A DNA stretch of 64,000 nucleotides from Tetrapyrgos nigripes (taxonomy: Eukaryota; Basidiomycota; Agaricomycetes; Agaricales; Campanellaceae): NCBI GenBank assembly GCA_013368315.1, contig JAACJM010000013.1:620001-684000 (forward strand), given 5' to 3'. The position numbers and the translations under genes are program-made. The notes beneath the pieces were generated by a model. It had not been told where the DNA came from. It saw only the letters and a program-made list of their open reading frames with translations, and made no database searches. Shown here piece by piece: positions 12,901-24,445 of the stretch (positions within the stretch are counted from its first letter, which is position 1; each line of letters starts with the position of its first letter).

Positions 12901-15330
12901 ATCTTGGTTATGGACTTCAATTCGCTCTATCCGAGTATCATTCAAGAGTATAATATCGATTTTACGACAGTGGAGAGGTTGGAGGAAGAGGAGGATGAGG
13001 TGATTTATTGATTCTTTCTTCTTGATAAGTATTATCCGTCTAATCTAATCTTTCTTCTTAGAATGGGGAACCCGTCTATGCGGAGCCTCCTCCATCTGAA
13101 GTTCCTCAAGGTGTTCTTCCCCGACTTATTGCCACCCTCGTGGACCGTCGTCGACAGGTCAAATCGCTCATGAAGAACCGGTCAGCCACGCGGGCTCAGC
13201 TGTTGCAGGTAGGGCAATATCTTCTTCCTTGCTATATTTCCACGGAGTTGCTGACGGTCTGTCCATACAGTATGAGGTCAAGCAACTAGCTCTGAAGCTC
13301 ACTGCCAACAGTATGTATGGGTGTCTAGGATTTGAATATTCTAGATTCTATGCTCGGCAATTGGCCGCTCTGACTACCTACAAGGGGAGAGAGATCTTGA
13401 CCAACACAATTGAGTTGGCTGAGAGTCTCAATTACACAGTGAGTTTTCCACGACGACTGCTGCCTATCTTTTTTGTCTGAAAAAGTGGACGCCACGCCAC
13501 GCCATTCCAGGTCGTATACGGTGACACCGATTCCGTCTTTGTCAACTCCAACGTTACCGAATTCTCCGAGGCCTTGAAAATTTCAGCTTTATTCAAAAAA
13601 GCTGTCAATGATCGGTACAAACTACTGGAAATCGACCTGGATGCGGTGTTCCAGCGGCTGTTGTTGTTGCAGAAAAAGAAGTACGCCGCTGTGAAAGTAG
13701 AAGATGGGACCGGCCTGAGGACGTCGACGGAGATTAAGGGTCTGGATATGAAGAGGAGAGAGTATTGTGAGCTTTCAAAGACAGTTTCACAGTAAGTTTT
13801 CCGTTGGGATCGTGCTATTTTCGCTTCTCTGTTCATTGCCTGCAACATTTAATGTCAAACGTTAATGACACTGTCTCTTCTAGATACGTTCTAGACAGAA
13901 TTCTGTCAGGAGAACCTACGGAAATTGTCGTGGAGCAGATTCATGAATATCTCACCACCGTAGGTGAAAATGTCCGTGAAGGGAGCTACAAACTCGATTC
14001 ATTTGTCATTCACAAGGTCCGTCCGTTTGGATAGTTCATTCTCTCATTAACGACTTCGTGCTGATATTGCTGTCAATGTTCATAACAGCGACTCGGTAAA
14101 AATCCAGAAGAGTACCCCAAAAGCGACGGTCAGCCACATGTCCAAGTTGCACTGAAAATGAAGGCAAAGGGAGGAACGGCTCGTGCTGGGGATGTTATTC
14201 CTTACGTTTTTTGTCTGCCTGAAGGAGAGCAGACTGCGAAAACGGGACAGGCTGATAGGGCGAGGCATAGAGATGAGCTGAGAAGGGCCGGCAATGATTT
14301 GAAGATTGGTCGGTGACGAACCGAATATTGTGTTGACGGCAGCTGACAATTCGTTCTTTTTCTAGATTATGAATATTATCTATCTCAACAGGTTCTTCCC
14401 CCCGTTGAGAGGTTATGTGAACCTATCGAGGGTATAGATCGTGCGCGTTTGGCCGAGTGTTTGGGTGAGTGTAGTCATTTCATACATACCTTATTCATCC
14501 TTGGCTGATTGTCATTATGTAGGTTTGGATCCTAACAGATACCGCACTGTCAGCACTCAGTCAGGAGAAGAACACGCTTTCGCTTCCCTGGACTCCCAAA
14601 TATCCGATGCAGAGCGTTTCAAGGATGTCAAACCCTTCGTGGCTCGGTGCTCACATTGTAAAGGAGAGTTTGATTTCAAGGCGTTGAATGACGAGGTAAG
14701 AGCATGCACCTCCTAGCCCGATTTCATGGTACGGTAGACTGACTACACGTAGGCAACTTGCATGAAAGTCGCAGGCATCCTGTGCCCCGCCCCGTCTTGT
14801 GGGAAACCCTTGAAAGAAGGCAGTCTGCAGATGCAGCTAGAAGTCCAAATTCGCAGAAGCATCGCGTTGTTCTATGAAGGATGGGTAGTTTGCACTGATC
14901 CCACTTGCGGGCATAGAACGAGATCCATGGGTGTCTACGGACGGAGATGTTTACGTGCTGATTGTAACAGTCCGGTCAAATTCGAGGCATGTCTTTCTTT
15001 TCTTCCGAGCAGAAGACATGACTGATGTATTATCCAACAGTACACTGACCTTCAGTTGTACACCCAGCTCAGATATTACGCCTCCTTATTCGATGCCGAG
15101 AAGGCCAAGAAGATTTCTACGGGGACTTCAGAACAAGGTTTGTGTCTTCACTCGCGACACTCAAGCCTCAGCTGACCAGTCATATCCTTGAAATAGATAA
15201 AATCAGAATACTCACTGAGAAAAATTTCCTGTTCATGGAGAACATGTCGAAAAGCGTGGAGAGATATCTCGACCAGTGTGGACGTAGGTGGATAGATTTG
15301 AGTAGTGTGTTTTCTTTTATGAAGGTGTAA
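9925..15330 (+). CDS. POL1: DNA polymerase alpha catalytic subunit
   Basis: Family B replicative polymerase of the primase complex, which extends RNA primers in nuclear DNA replication. The start [14 protein letters not shown] is at 9925. The second exon begins at 10071 and a third follows the intron that ends before [10 protein letters not shown]. The N-terminal region ([15 protein letters not shown]) matches the Pol alpha N-terminal domain. Next come the exonuclease-like fold ([12 protein letters not shown] near 12.1 kb) and the polymerase motifs [11 protein letters not shown] (near 12.9 kb), [13 protein letters not shown] (near 13.3 kb) and VYGDTDSVF (near 13.5 kb). The C-terminal zinc-binding region has [22 protein letters not shown] and CLRADC (14.65-14.97 kb). 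More than ten short introns interrupt the gene. The stop is TAA at 15328-15330. The order of domains is complete and no lesion was seen. Confidence 0.96.
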
Positions 15331-15513
15331 TGGTATAAGGGATAGATTCCTGTAGTTGTATTTTACCTCCCATGTTGTATGCTTGCAATAAATTATTCTT
15401 GGAATTGAAGAGTCAGACGCAGCGATTGCGCAGGTAAGGTCGTCGGGTCCGTGGGAGTATCCCGAATTGGGATTGCCAGCTACTTGCCCTGAACGCCGCG
15501 CATTGACCGACTC

Positions 15514-16837
15514 ATGGATGCGCTACTTTTCAACGTGCGTCTTTCTTTCTGATACCCTTGCATTGTAAGCTCATTTCAGAGGCATTTGCAGGTCGATTCC
15601 GGTTTCCTAGAGGGCACAGTCCGGGGCTACAAAGGAGGCATACTCTCCCAAAACCAATACGCCAATCTTACCCAGTGCGAGACTCTTGAAGGTGTGTTGT
15701 TTTCCAGTTGATTCCCGAATACTGAAGCTCATTTTCTCCACAGATTTCCGAACCCAACTGTCCGCAACCGATTATGGCAACTTCCTCGCAAACGAACCCC
15801 TGCCCATCTCAACAGCAACCATAGCTGACAAGGCGACTCAAATCCTCGTCGACCAGTTCAAGTATCTCAGGAACAACGCTGTTGAACCTCTCAGTAAATT
15901 CCTTGATTATATCACGTATGTTTTTCTGCTCTGCGTCTTCGTGGTGTACAATGCTAATTGGAGCCCCTTTGCCTGCGTGGACATGAAGTTATGGATACAT
16001 GATTGACAACGTTATACTCCTCATTACTGGAACGTTACACGAACGAGACACACATGAACTCATCGAGCGTTGTCATCCTCTGGGAATATTCGAGACCATG
16101 CCGGCTCTCTGTGTTGCCTCAAACGTGGAGGAACTGTACCAGAGCGTATTGGTGGAGACTCCCTTAGGTGCGTCTTGTCTACTTCACTCCTTGTCCTCAT
16201 TTTCAACAATTTCTACACCCCAGCCCCCTACTTCCGAGACTGTCTCTCCGCCTCCGACCTTGATGACCTCAACATCGAAATCATCCGAAACACAGTCTAC
16301 AAAGCCTACCTTGAAGACTTCTACTCCTACTGTTCCTCCCTTGGCGGTTCGACTGCAGACGTCATGCAACGCATCCTCTCTTTCGAAGCAGACCGTCGTA
16401 CAGTCAACATCACCATCAACTCTTTCAATACCGAGCTCTCTAAAGAACAACGTGCAAATTTGTTCCCCGCAATTGGGAGATTGTTCCCTGAGGGGAATAA
16501 CCAACTCGCCAAAGCGGATGAGTTGGACCAAGTTCGAGCAGTTTGTGAGAATGTGTCCGAGTATAGGAGTTTCTTTTCGGATTCCCCTTCGTCTGGTGCG
16601 GCTAATGGAACGGGAGGAGGTGGAGATGAATCGAGTGCCGTCTCGCAGTTGGAGGATAGGTTCTTCCATATGGAAGTCCATCTTAACAAACAGGCATTTT
16701 TGCAACAGTTTCAGTATGGGGTGTTTTATGCGTATATGAAGTTGAAGGAACAAGAGATTAGGAATTTGACGTGGATTGCAGAGTGTATTGCGCAGGATGC
16801 GAGGGATAGGATACAGGATTTCATACCCATTTTCTGA
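15514..16837 (+). CDS. VMA6: V-type proton ATPase subunit d
   Basis: Subunit d couples the proteolipid ring of the V0 sector to the V1 stalk on vacuolar/endosomal membranes (family knowledge). The first exon is very short (MDALLFN, from 15514) and is followed by an intron, then [15 protein letters not shown], the family's conserved N-terminus. Further exons carry [49 protein letters not shown] and [23 protein letters not shown]. The final exon runs to [10 protein letters not shown] and a stop at 16835-16837, the normal C-terminus. Spliced length is about 355 residues, typical of the family. Fragments of its later exon (16,358-16,672) recur at 36,127-36,182 and 49,456-49,754, marking duplication breakpoints. 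This copy looks intact. Confidence 0.95.
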
Positions 16838-17427
16838 TGTGGGAATGAAATCATTGGTTGGAATTGGACATTTGCATGCATACCTTTTTCTGCCGTTAAC
16901 ATCCATTATCCTCTTTCGTTGACATATAACGTGTGTATTTACTTTCGCCCTTCCATCCTAATTGATCTGTTTTTGGACTGGATTTTCTTTGGGCAAGACA
17001 TAAAACCGTATATTGAAGTGGATACTGGATGTATAAGCAAGCCAAGAGTACATCTAGCAAACTCCTTGAAGATAAATCACAAATACAATGCAGACTAGGA
17101 TACAACCATTGACCCAAAGGAATGAATACAGCCTCCATACACGAAACCCCAAAGCCCTCAAAGATCCCGAATTTTGATGCATGTGAGATAGGGTCCAAAA
17201 GAGAATGTAGATAAACATGGAAAGAACGTAAGAACGTACAAAGGTGTCATTGCCCAGCAATGCACCGATGCAAGTGGTCGTGTCGAATCGTTTATAACTT
17301 TGAGCAGATCTTCTTTCAAACGGAAATCGCTCCCTCTCTCTCAAATTCTACAGAAAAAGGCAAAAGGCATCAGCATTCTGCAAATTGGCACAATTGATCC
17401 TGAATAAACATGGCGTGAATTTGCTCC
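16838..17427. other. Intergenic region between VMA6 and the membrane-protein gene
   Basis: About 590 bp between two convergent 3' ends. The reverse-strand open frames here are short, show no recognisable protein and partly use non-ATG starts. I see nothing else in it. Confidence 0.6.
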
Positions 17428-19811
17428 TTATCTGACAGTAGCGTGCAGTGCACCATCCCAAACAATAGTGAAGGAATCAATATCGGAATCCAAGTCTTCG
17501 TCGTCGTCCGAAATAGAGCTGGCATCGACACTGTCATGGTCATTGTCATTGCCATTGCCATTCTGAAGTCCATTCCTCCTAACGTCGCTCGGGGTCCTCG
17601 TCACGGTGATAGTAGGCAAAGAAATCGCTCTAGCGTTTTCTTCACCGAAAGTCACTCGATGAACGGCCCGGGGAGCGTGTGCGTTGATGAGAGAGAGCCC
17701 GCGAACGCGTCCTTGTCCTTGTCCGTGTCCGATTCCAGTGCCAGTTCCAATGCTAGATGTGATTGCCCCGTAAGCCGTTGGGTCTAGAATTGGACTGGGA
17801 AGTGCAGGTGCCTGCACGAGGGGTTGATCTTTTTCAGATTCCTCTGCTACTCCTCCGGAACCAAGTACCAAAGGCAACGATGGCTCTACTACTAGTACTT
17901 TCCCGGAGGCACTTCCCTGTCCCTTACAATACAAACTCAAATTCGCCTTATCCGTTCGACTCCTTCCAGCGAGCGTTCTCAACGTGCCGTATTCCTTGTC
18001 CTTCTCCAAAGAGCCAGGTTTTTCGTGCGTCTGCGCCTGTGCAAAACTTGGAACCTTCCTCTTCCTCATCGTCCTCTTCTTACACCCATACACCACCGTT
18101 CCCAGGGCGAGTAATAGCAATCCTACACTACCCAACACCCAGCCGACGACAGCTGGATTTGTAGCACCCAGGGATCCGGAAGTTAAACCCGAACCAGGAC
18201 CTTCGAACTTCGTACCATTGGCATTGAGCAGAGGCATGGAAGCGATGTCATCATAGGCTGCTTGGTAAGTGATGAAATCGAGACCGAAACCTGGAGTATG
18301 GGGCTGAGTGCCGCCTAATTGTTTTGGGTCTGTGGATCGTTTGGTGTTGGTGTTGGTGTTGGTGTTGGTGTTGGGGTCGGTATTGGGGTCGGATGATTGG
18401 CCTTCGACTTGAGTACCGACGAAGTAGTCTGACGACGAGGACGAGGGAGAAGAGGCATCAGCCGTATGTGTAGTGACATCGGTTGGGGAAGATCCGGAAT
18501 CGGCAGTAGGGGTAGGAGACGCAGCCAGAGAAGATGAAGATGCAGAGAGCGTCGATGAAGACCCACTTGCTGAGTCTAACCCAGACCCAGACCCGGATGC
18601 CCCCTCGGACGCGTCATCCACAGTATACCGAATCTCAGTAATCATAACCTCCAACGTGTGTATCTCCCCATTGATCTCCTGCTCTGAATACAGCGGATTG
18701 AACTCCAACTTCCAGGAATTTAGAAAGTGGGATAGGAGTGTCAGAGTTGGACGTTAGAGGAAGGGTTAGGTTGATGGGAGAATTGGAGTCGAGAGTGTAG
18801 GAGAGAGTTATGTTGCCGTCGTTGATAGAGCTGGTAGAAGAAGCAGTGGATGAGGAACGGGGGATGGTGCGATACAAGGAGATCGACGTTCCTAAAAGAG
18901 TAAAAGAGTAAAAGAACGGTGAATTCCGTGCGCTTAATAAAAGAATCATAACATAAGAAACTAACCTGCAAACGAAATCTTCACCGAATCACCAACCCCC
19001 CAAGCCCAATGAGTCGTATTCATATACGACTGTACCGGCGTTTGATTATCCAGCACGAATGTCTCTGGACTCAACACGCCCCAGTTGCCTTTGTACTGTA
19101 ACACATGGCCGAGTCCACCGGTTCCACCATTCCTAGTACCGGATGGATCTTCAGAGTACACATCCATATCATCCACGACGATATTTCTACCGCGTAAAGT
19201 AGTCTGATTCCCAGCAGTAATCACCGCATAATCAAACGTCGGTGCGAGGGAGGTGTTACCGGATACGTAGATGAGGTTGTGATCCACGGAGTCGGCGGGG
19301 AGGAGGGGAGAGAGGTATGTAGCGAGACCGGAAGGAGGGAGTGGTTGGGGAGTGAGAGGGTCTGAGTCGAGTTCGATGGCGTAGGCGGAGCCGGTATCTG
19401 AGGAGTCTGAAGAGTCTCCTGAGGATGAAGAGGGAAGAGAAAAGCGAGAGGAAATGAAGACGCGGGTACCTAGATCGTTGCAATACGCAGAAAGAAAGAC
19501 AGAATAAGATTAGCATTCTGTTCTTCCTCTACATGAACATCGAGATGGAGAAAATAATCACCATTAAACTGAAGCTTAAACCACGCATTTCCGCAATCCG
19601 TACTATTTATCGTGGCCCAAGTGTTTTGATAATAGCCTCCAGCGACACCGAAAGTCAAAGCTTGAGACTCGGACTCGTTTGTAGAGTTTTGAGGGAACTT
19701 TTGAACATCACAGAGGTAGGTCACCTCTGCGTCTTGGTCGTCTATAATGTAATTGACGGTGACGTTGTTGTTGGAAGAGTCTGAGGAGCGTTTGAAAAAT
19801 GAGAGACCCAT
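17428..19811 (-). CDS. Ser-rich single-pass membrane protein, copy 1 (one frameshift)
   Basis: Unrecognised fungal cell-surface-like protein. Reading from ATG 19811: an ectodomain with several N-glycosylation sequons (NVT, NST), an intron near 19.45-19.5 kb, a second ectodomain exon (near 19.45-18.97 kb) with TTHWAWG, a short intron (near 18.96-18.89 kb), then a Ser/Thr/Asn-rich stalk. One hydrophobic segment (VVGWVLGSVGLLLLALGTVV, near 18.15 kb) is followed by a basic stop-transfer (KKRTMRKRK) and a long cytoplasmic tail ending WDGALHATVR. The layout resembles single-pass fungal wall sensors, but I see no homology by eye and no clear signal peptide. Against copies 2-4, one extra base near 18,709 breaks the frame after SKFLE. 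It lacks the stop and frame changes of copies 2-4, so it is the best-preserved copy. It is read toward VMA6. Confidence 0.6.
18341..18376. repeat. GGTGTT hexanucleotide microsatellite
   Basis: About five to six tandem TTGGTG-type units, coding on the minus strand for an Asn-Thr run in the stalk of the membrane protein. The corresponding tract in copies 2-4 is shorter or interrupted, so it is length-variable within the window. Confidence 0.85.
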
Positions 19812-20833
19812 AGCGACCTTTGAAATGGAAAAGAAGGGAAAGAGAGACTGGGTGAGTAGGACGTAGGAATGAACTGAAGTGTTGGTTTCGTGTTTGGCGT
19901 ATGAGTATACTCCTAAGCAGCTTAACCTTGATTAGACGGCTTCGATAGTAGGCTTGAATAAAAGGGGGATAGGTGGGGCCGGGAATGGGCGGAAAGGATG
20001 GAGTTGGGGGGCGTAAAACCGCAAAATGTAATCTCCATATTGCTTGGAGGTCTCATATAAGGAGGAGGAATAGCCCCCGAGCCCCCGTTTCGGTGTGATC
20101 ATTCCGAATCCGAGACAGGATGCCCTCCGGACAATGTTCTGCATTCTAGAAGCGCTAGCGCGGCATCGTGTACGGTTCCTTGTCCGTCCGTCCCCCGTAC
20201 ACGATAGGATTTCATTCCAAGAAAAGAACAAGAATATATCTGGGAGAAAACGTTTGATTTGATTTCTTGTTTGCAGCGTGTGTGTTCATCGAGAGGTACT
20301 GAGAAGGCTGAAGGTTGGAGTTTACGTCGTCCGCTCGCGTTCATATCCTTTGTCCGACCCCTATCTTGGTCCAATCTTCCGCAGACCACGATCCCATTCC
20401 AAGGAGAATGCTGCTAGGGAATACCCTCAAAGCCCCCTGCGTTGAACAAAAATCCAACACTCAAATGGCCGCATATTTTATTTTGTCCCTCAAACCTAGG
20501 GAATATTTTCTAGCCCTGTGGAGTCCACGGACCACGCGTCGTCGACAGACGAGATCGCAATCGTCGTGACTGTCTGGTGGACGCAAAAGAGAGTGAGGAG
20601 AGAGATGAGAGGAGAGACTCACTCAGGCAGAGCAGCAGTACATCGTGTTGAGAGAAGAAAAAGATACTAGACAGATAAATACGATGAGTTCAAAGAATGT
20701 ACTGTACATACATGTCATTCATTGTTCTTGTTCGTTCTCGTTCTTTTTCTTGGGCACGCTACGAAGTCAATGTGCCAACGTACTCGTGTTCGCTCTTTCT
20801 CCTCCCAATCATCCTGCAGACGAGATTTGAGCT
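19812..20833. other. Gap upstream of membrane protein copy 1, with a direct repeat
   Basis: Holds the 5' flank of the minus-strand gene and, at 20,212-20,560, a segment that recurs in diverged form at 23,346-23,760: it starts ATTTCATTCCAAGAAAAGAA, carries TTGATTTCTTGTTTGCAGCG and ends near a TGGAGTCCACG motif. Both copies lie upstream of a DUF6535 locus, so I read them as duplicated DUF6535 5' flanks. No convincing gene was seen. Confidence 0.5.
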
Positions 20834-21110
20834 ATGGCGATGTACTTCAAGCGGTTGAAGAACGGTGCGTATGTACTGCAGTGTTTTGTGTCTCTGAATT
20901 CTCATTCTATTAAAGGTCTTCAATTACTGCGTTCCTCGGAGGCACCTCGGGATGTGGAATCATCCCATTCTCTCCGTACTATGGACAACCATTCTCTCCA
21001 TAGTTTGGACGGCATGTATCCTACGGACGGCGCGTCAGCTGGTTCTCTTCGTCCCCCTGATCTGGACAACGACAGGAAGCCTAGGAGAGGGTGATGAAAC
21101 GGCGGAATAA
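20834..21110 (+). pseudogene. Internally deleted DUF6535 remnant R1
   Basis: The 5' part matches the start of DUF6535 copy A (MAMYFK-LKNGAYVLQCFVS, then ESSHSLRTMD and a DNDRKP-like stretch). It then jumps directly to the last codons of the family, GEGDETAE, followed by TAAAATGTAGC as at 27,655-27,692. About 2.9 kb, including the whole DUF6535 domain, is missing. Across the junction the frame changes, so reading on gives a stop at 21094. The 3' flank (21,111-21,420) is the normal DUF6535 3' flank. Confidence 0.8.
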
Positions 21111-21420
21111 AATGTAGCATCTCACTGCACGAAGGTTAGTTCCGGTAAAGGAAGGATATGAAATTAAGAAGGCTATTGTAGCGTGTACGCGTATGCTGAA
21201 CGGATTGGAACAAGAATAAATTGATGAATTACGAACAGATTAGTGACGAGGCCGACGAGGATGATGAATAATGAGCAGAGATACATAATCATCCACATCC
21301 ATTCGTGAAACGTGATAAGTATTTATAATATGAAATCTTTTCGGTTTTAGACTTCAGAAAGGATGGAACATAAGTATCAAGGGTGGAAGGATGGAATTCA
21401 TGATTAGACTTTAGAGACGA
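21111..21420. other. DUF6535 3' flank copy
   Basis: Shares TGTAGCGTGTACGCGTATGC, GGATGGAACATAAGTATCAA and neighbouring bases with the regions after 27,682 and at 40,868-41,060. It is non-coding and probably contains the former polyadenylation region. Confidence 0.55.
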
Positions 21421-23260
21421 ATCTAAAATAAGGAAGGAAGATAATGTCATTGTGTATTATCGACAAGAACGAGAGCGGCCGCTGTGATGAGTCAAGGATA
21501 AGATAATTCGCACACATGAACACGATAAGAGAGCAAGGAGGGGTAGGGGGAGCGTGACCACAGACAGACACAGAGACAGATATGGGCTTAGGGTTCTCAC
21601 TCAGGCCCAGTGCAATTTGAAGACGTGCAATGTCAACCTCGGCAGCACTCGAGGACCACCCCGACCTCGTCAACTCCAATCCCAACCTCAGCCCCAACCC
21701 ACCATCTCTTCGCTCCAGAACGAAGTCCCACTCTCGCTTCGCATTAAACTGGAACCCCTAATTCATCCTAGAAAACTCGGGCTCAGTCGCACGAGACCAC
21801 TGAAGTTATGGCAGTCCAGAGAACTCGTAGTAGGGTCATATTACAGAAGCACTAATTCAAAGAACGAAAAGAAAAGAATAGAGAATAAACCGGGGCCCAA
21901 GGAAGGACAGAGACGTCAAAGGTAGGATAGCTATTGGAAACAATGAAGCCCAGTCCGGCTCGATTAGAATCAGTCTATGGATATGAATTGTAAATGTGGT
22001 TCCGTGTTGCAAGCGGGTGGATTGGAAGGCTAGAATAGGAAAGAGAACAATAGTAAGTTTCGTTCGCAAAGGGGGTTATAATATAATGCCAATGCCGATG
22101 ATGGGGGACTGGACTGGGGAAGGTTGAAAACGGACTCAGCGTTGCGTAGACGTAGAGGGATTTCCACTGTCCAGGCGTCGGCGTCAGAGCCTGAGGGGGA
22201 TGGGGAGGGAGAGCCGATGGTAATGGTAACTGGTACCGGTGATAGCGTGGTCGTCAAAAACGAAATCCGAAATCAGAAGCCTAGCGTGGAGGTGGAATTC
22301 GTGACTTTAAAATATGTGAAAGCAGATATCATCTGGGATGCCACTCCGCATCCTTATTCCTTGAAGATTCGACGTCTTGTCTGGTTGATTGTTGGGAGCA
22401 ATGTGCTACCCGTACGGAAAGCTTGAACGCAGTCGTATATGAGTACTGGCCCTTCGGTGTGGGAGACGTGGATTACGTCTGAATTGATGAAGAAAGGGGC
22501 GATATTAGGAATAAGGGAAACGAAGGGGGAAAGAAGTTGGCCTGCACGTTTTGAGATTGCGTTGTGAGAGGTCCCTGAATGAGAAGCATGAGCTGCGTGT
22601 GAATAGAAACAAAGATCTACTCACCAGAGGTAGCAAAAAGGGTCTCGATGCTCGAAGCCTCTCAGAAGACACAATGGGATCCCACTACGCGTCCTCTTTC
22701 TTCAACCTTCCAGACGAGTGTGGCTAATCGCTTGAGTGCCTTCTAGCAGTCATCAGTTGGAAGGGGGAGTAGTGTTTTGGGGGAATGGATATATATTGTG
22801 TCTGATCGCAGTGAGGAGGTATGGAAGGGGACGAGATTTTTCAGCCTGCGTTTTGTGAGATATGTACCTGAATGACAAGCATGAGCTATACGGCAAGAGA
22901 CAGGAAAACTGAAGCACAAGTGCTCGCCGAGTAAAAAGAAATCGTTTTCAGGGAGACGTAATGCCTCAGAGGCGCATCCTCCTTCCAATGAGACCCTGGA
23001 CAAGTCGAATATCTGTCATCTCCTCAAGGTTGCTGGGAAGACACGTTCCAGCTGGAACATTGGACGAGAGTAAGCATTTTACGTACCTTTGTTACAAGGA
23101 AGGAGAATGTCTTTCTTCTGAATCCTCCGGCGTGTTTGAGGGAGATCGAGAAGAGTCGGTAGGAAGAGACAAAGCGGTCGACAGCATGATGTAGGCGGCG
23201 TCGAGGTTGTCCAACGGCGTTGACATGTCCGGAAAAAACTGAAAAAAAAGCGTCGGTTCA
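21404..23260 (-). other. Unidentified minus-strand exon-like ORFs
   Basis: A possible multi-exon gene I do not recognise. Candidate pieces are an exon from ATG near 23,228 (MSTPLDNLDAAYIMLSTALS) with a following GTACGT donor, a piece near 22,990-22,750 (PENDFFLLGEHLC), one near 22,740-22,630, and one after an intron at about 22,620-22,575 (SPFVSLIPNIAPFFINSD). Stops interrupt some joins, so this may be a decayed gene. The same layout is present at 54,940-56,760. There, one extra A (AAGGAAAGG versus AAGGAAGG) keeps the first exon open to its donor, whereas here it meets a stop. Confidence 0.3.
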
Positions 23261-23345
23261 GAGCTAATAAGGAAGAAGCGCAGAAGCCAGCGTAGTAATT
23301 AGACTTCAGGAGGGGAAATGGTGATGATGATCTCGGAGCCTGGAA

Positions 23346-23760
23346 GATTTCATTCCAAGAAAAGAACAAGAATATATTTGGGCGAAAGCTTCTGATTTGA
23401 TTTCTTGTTTGCAGCGTATGTGTTCATCAAGAGGTACTGCTAATGAAAAGGCTGGATCAAGGTTGGATGATCATGAAAAGAGTTTACGGACGTCATCCGC
23501 CGCTCGCGTTCGCATCCTCTTCCCCTATCTTGGTCCAATCTTCCGCAGGCTACGATCCCATTCCAAGGGGAATCCTCCTAAGGCATATATTCCCCTCAAA
23601 GCTCCTGCGTTGAACAAAACTCCAGCACTCAAATGGCCGCATATTTTATATTTTATTAGAGCAGTATGAAGCGTGCGTGCATTTTGTTCTAGTTCTAGCC
23701 CTGTCGAGTCCACGCTGTTCAATTACGAGGTTGGCAGGGCTGCGATGGTCGACAGACGAG
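23346..23760. repeat. Diverged direct repeat of 20,212-20,560
   Basis: Shares the ATTTCATTCCAAGAAAAGAA start, TGATTTCTTGTTTGCAGCG, the GGCCGCATATTTTAT stretch and a CTAGCCCTGT-GAGTCCACG end with 20,212-20,560. It precedes DUF6535 copy A by about 0.7 kb, which fits a duplicated upstream region. From 23,863 to 24,081 a short minus-strand open frame (MEKLMQKVMDPVSP) with no known match follows. Confidence 0.6.
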
Positions 23761-24445
23761 ATTAATCGTTGTGGCTCATACAACTTCTTGAGTTTAGTTC
23801 CAGCCCTGCAAGTTTTCCTAGTCTTGACCGACGTAACAATTTCCTGATCAGAAATGCGAGACTCAAAGTCCAGAAGAAACTATATCGATAGGCGAATGGA
23901 AAGCGACTCTTCTATTCGAGAAAGTAGAGAAGGATCGGTGGTGGAGTGGGTTGTCTCGACATAGACGGATAGCGAAGGGCAGCGTCGAACGGTCTATCAT
24001 ATGGGACTCTAAAGCCCGAGGTGGGGAAGGTTCCTCAACCGGCGACACTGGATCCATTACTTTCTGCATCAGCTTTTCCATACCTCAACTTGAGTAAGTA
24101 ATTCCTTCCATTCAGTGAGACTGCTCTCCTGGGGCTCATACATGAGTCTCCTTTCACGACATCCTTTGCAGTGAAATGACACGCTCCGCTTCCGAAGAGT
24201 TGAAAACTTTTACCGAAAAGAGGGCCAAGTATTCGTCCTTCAAATGCAAAGGGCTATATTACCTCTCCCGCATTGGGCTTCAACCATTCGGCCTGTCAAA
24301 TATCCCTATCTTCAGGGTTTCGAACTTATGAGGCGTCTGGAGGCTAAGTTGAATTATCTGCGTAGGCACGCTGCGAAGTCAACGTACCAACGTATCCGTG
24401 TTCGCTCTTTCTCCTCCCAATCATCCTGCAAACAAGACTTGAGCT

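Noticed and set aside
16184..16906. 240-codon open frame on the minus strand across VMA6
   Set aside because: It lies opposite VMA6 exons and has no family features; it follows from the codon use of VMA6.
17428..18708. 426-codon minus-strand frame as a separate gene beginning MEFNPLYSE
   Set aside because: The first codon is TTG, not ATG, and the frame is the continuation of the 19,811 gene after a one-base shift, as other copies show.
19932..20231. Minus-strand frames starting MFFSWNE at 20,231, 23,369, 53,777 and 56,894
   Set aside because: They recur only because the flank repeat recurs; the sequences after the first residues do not agree between repeats.
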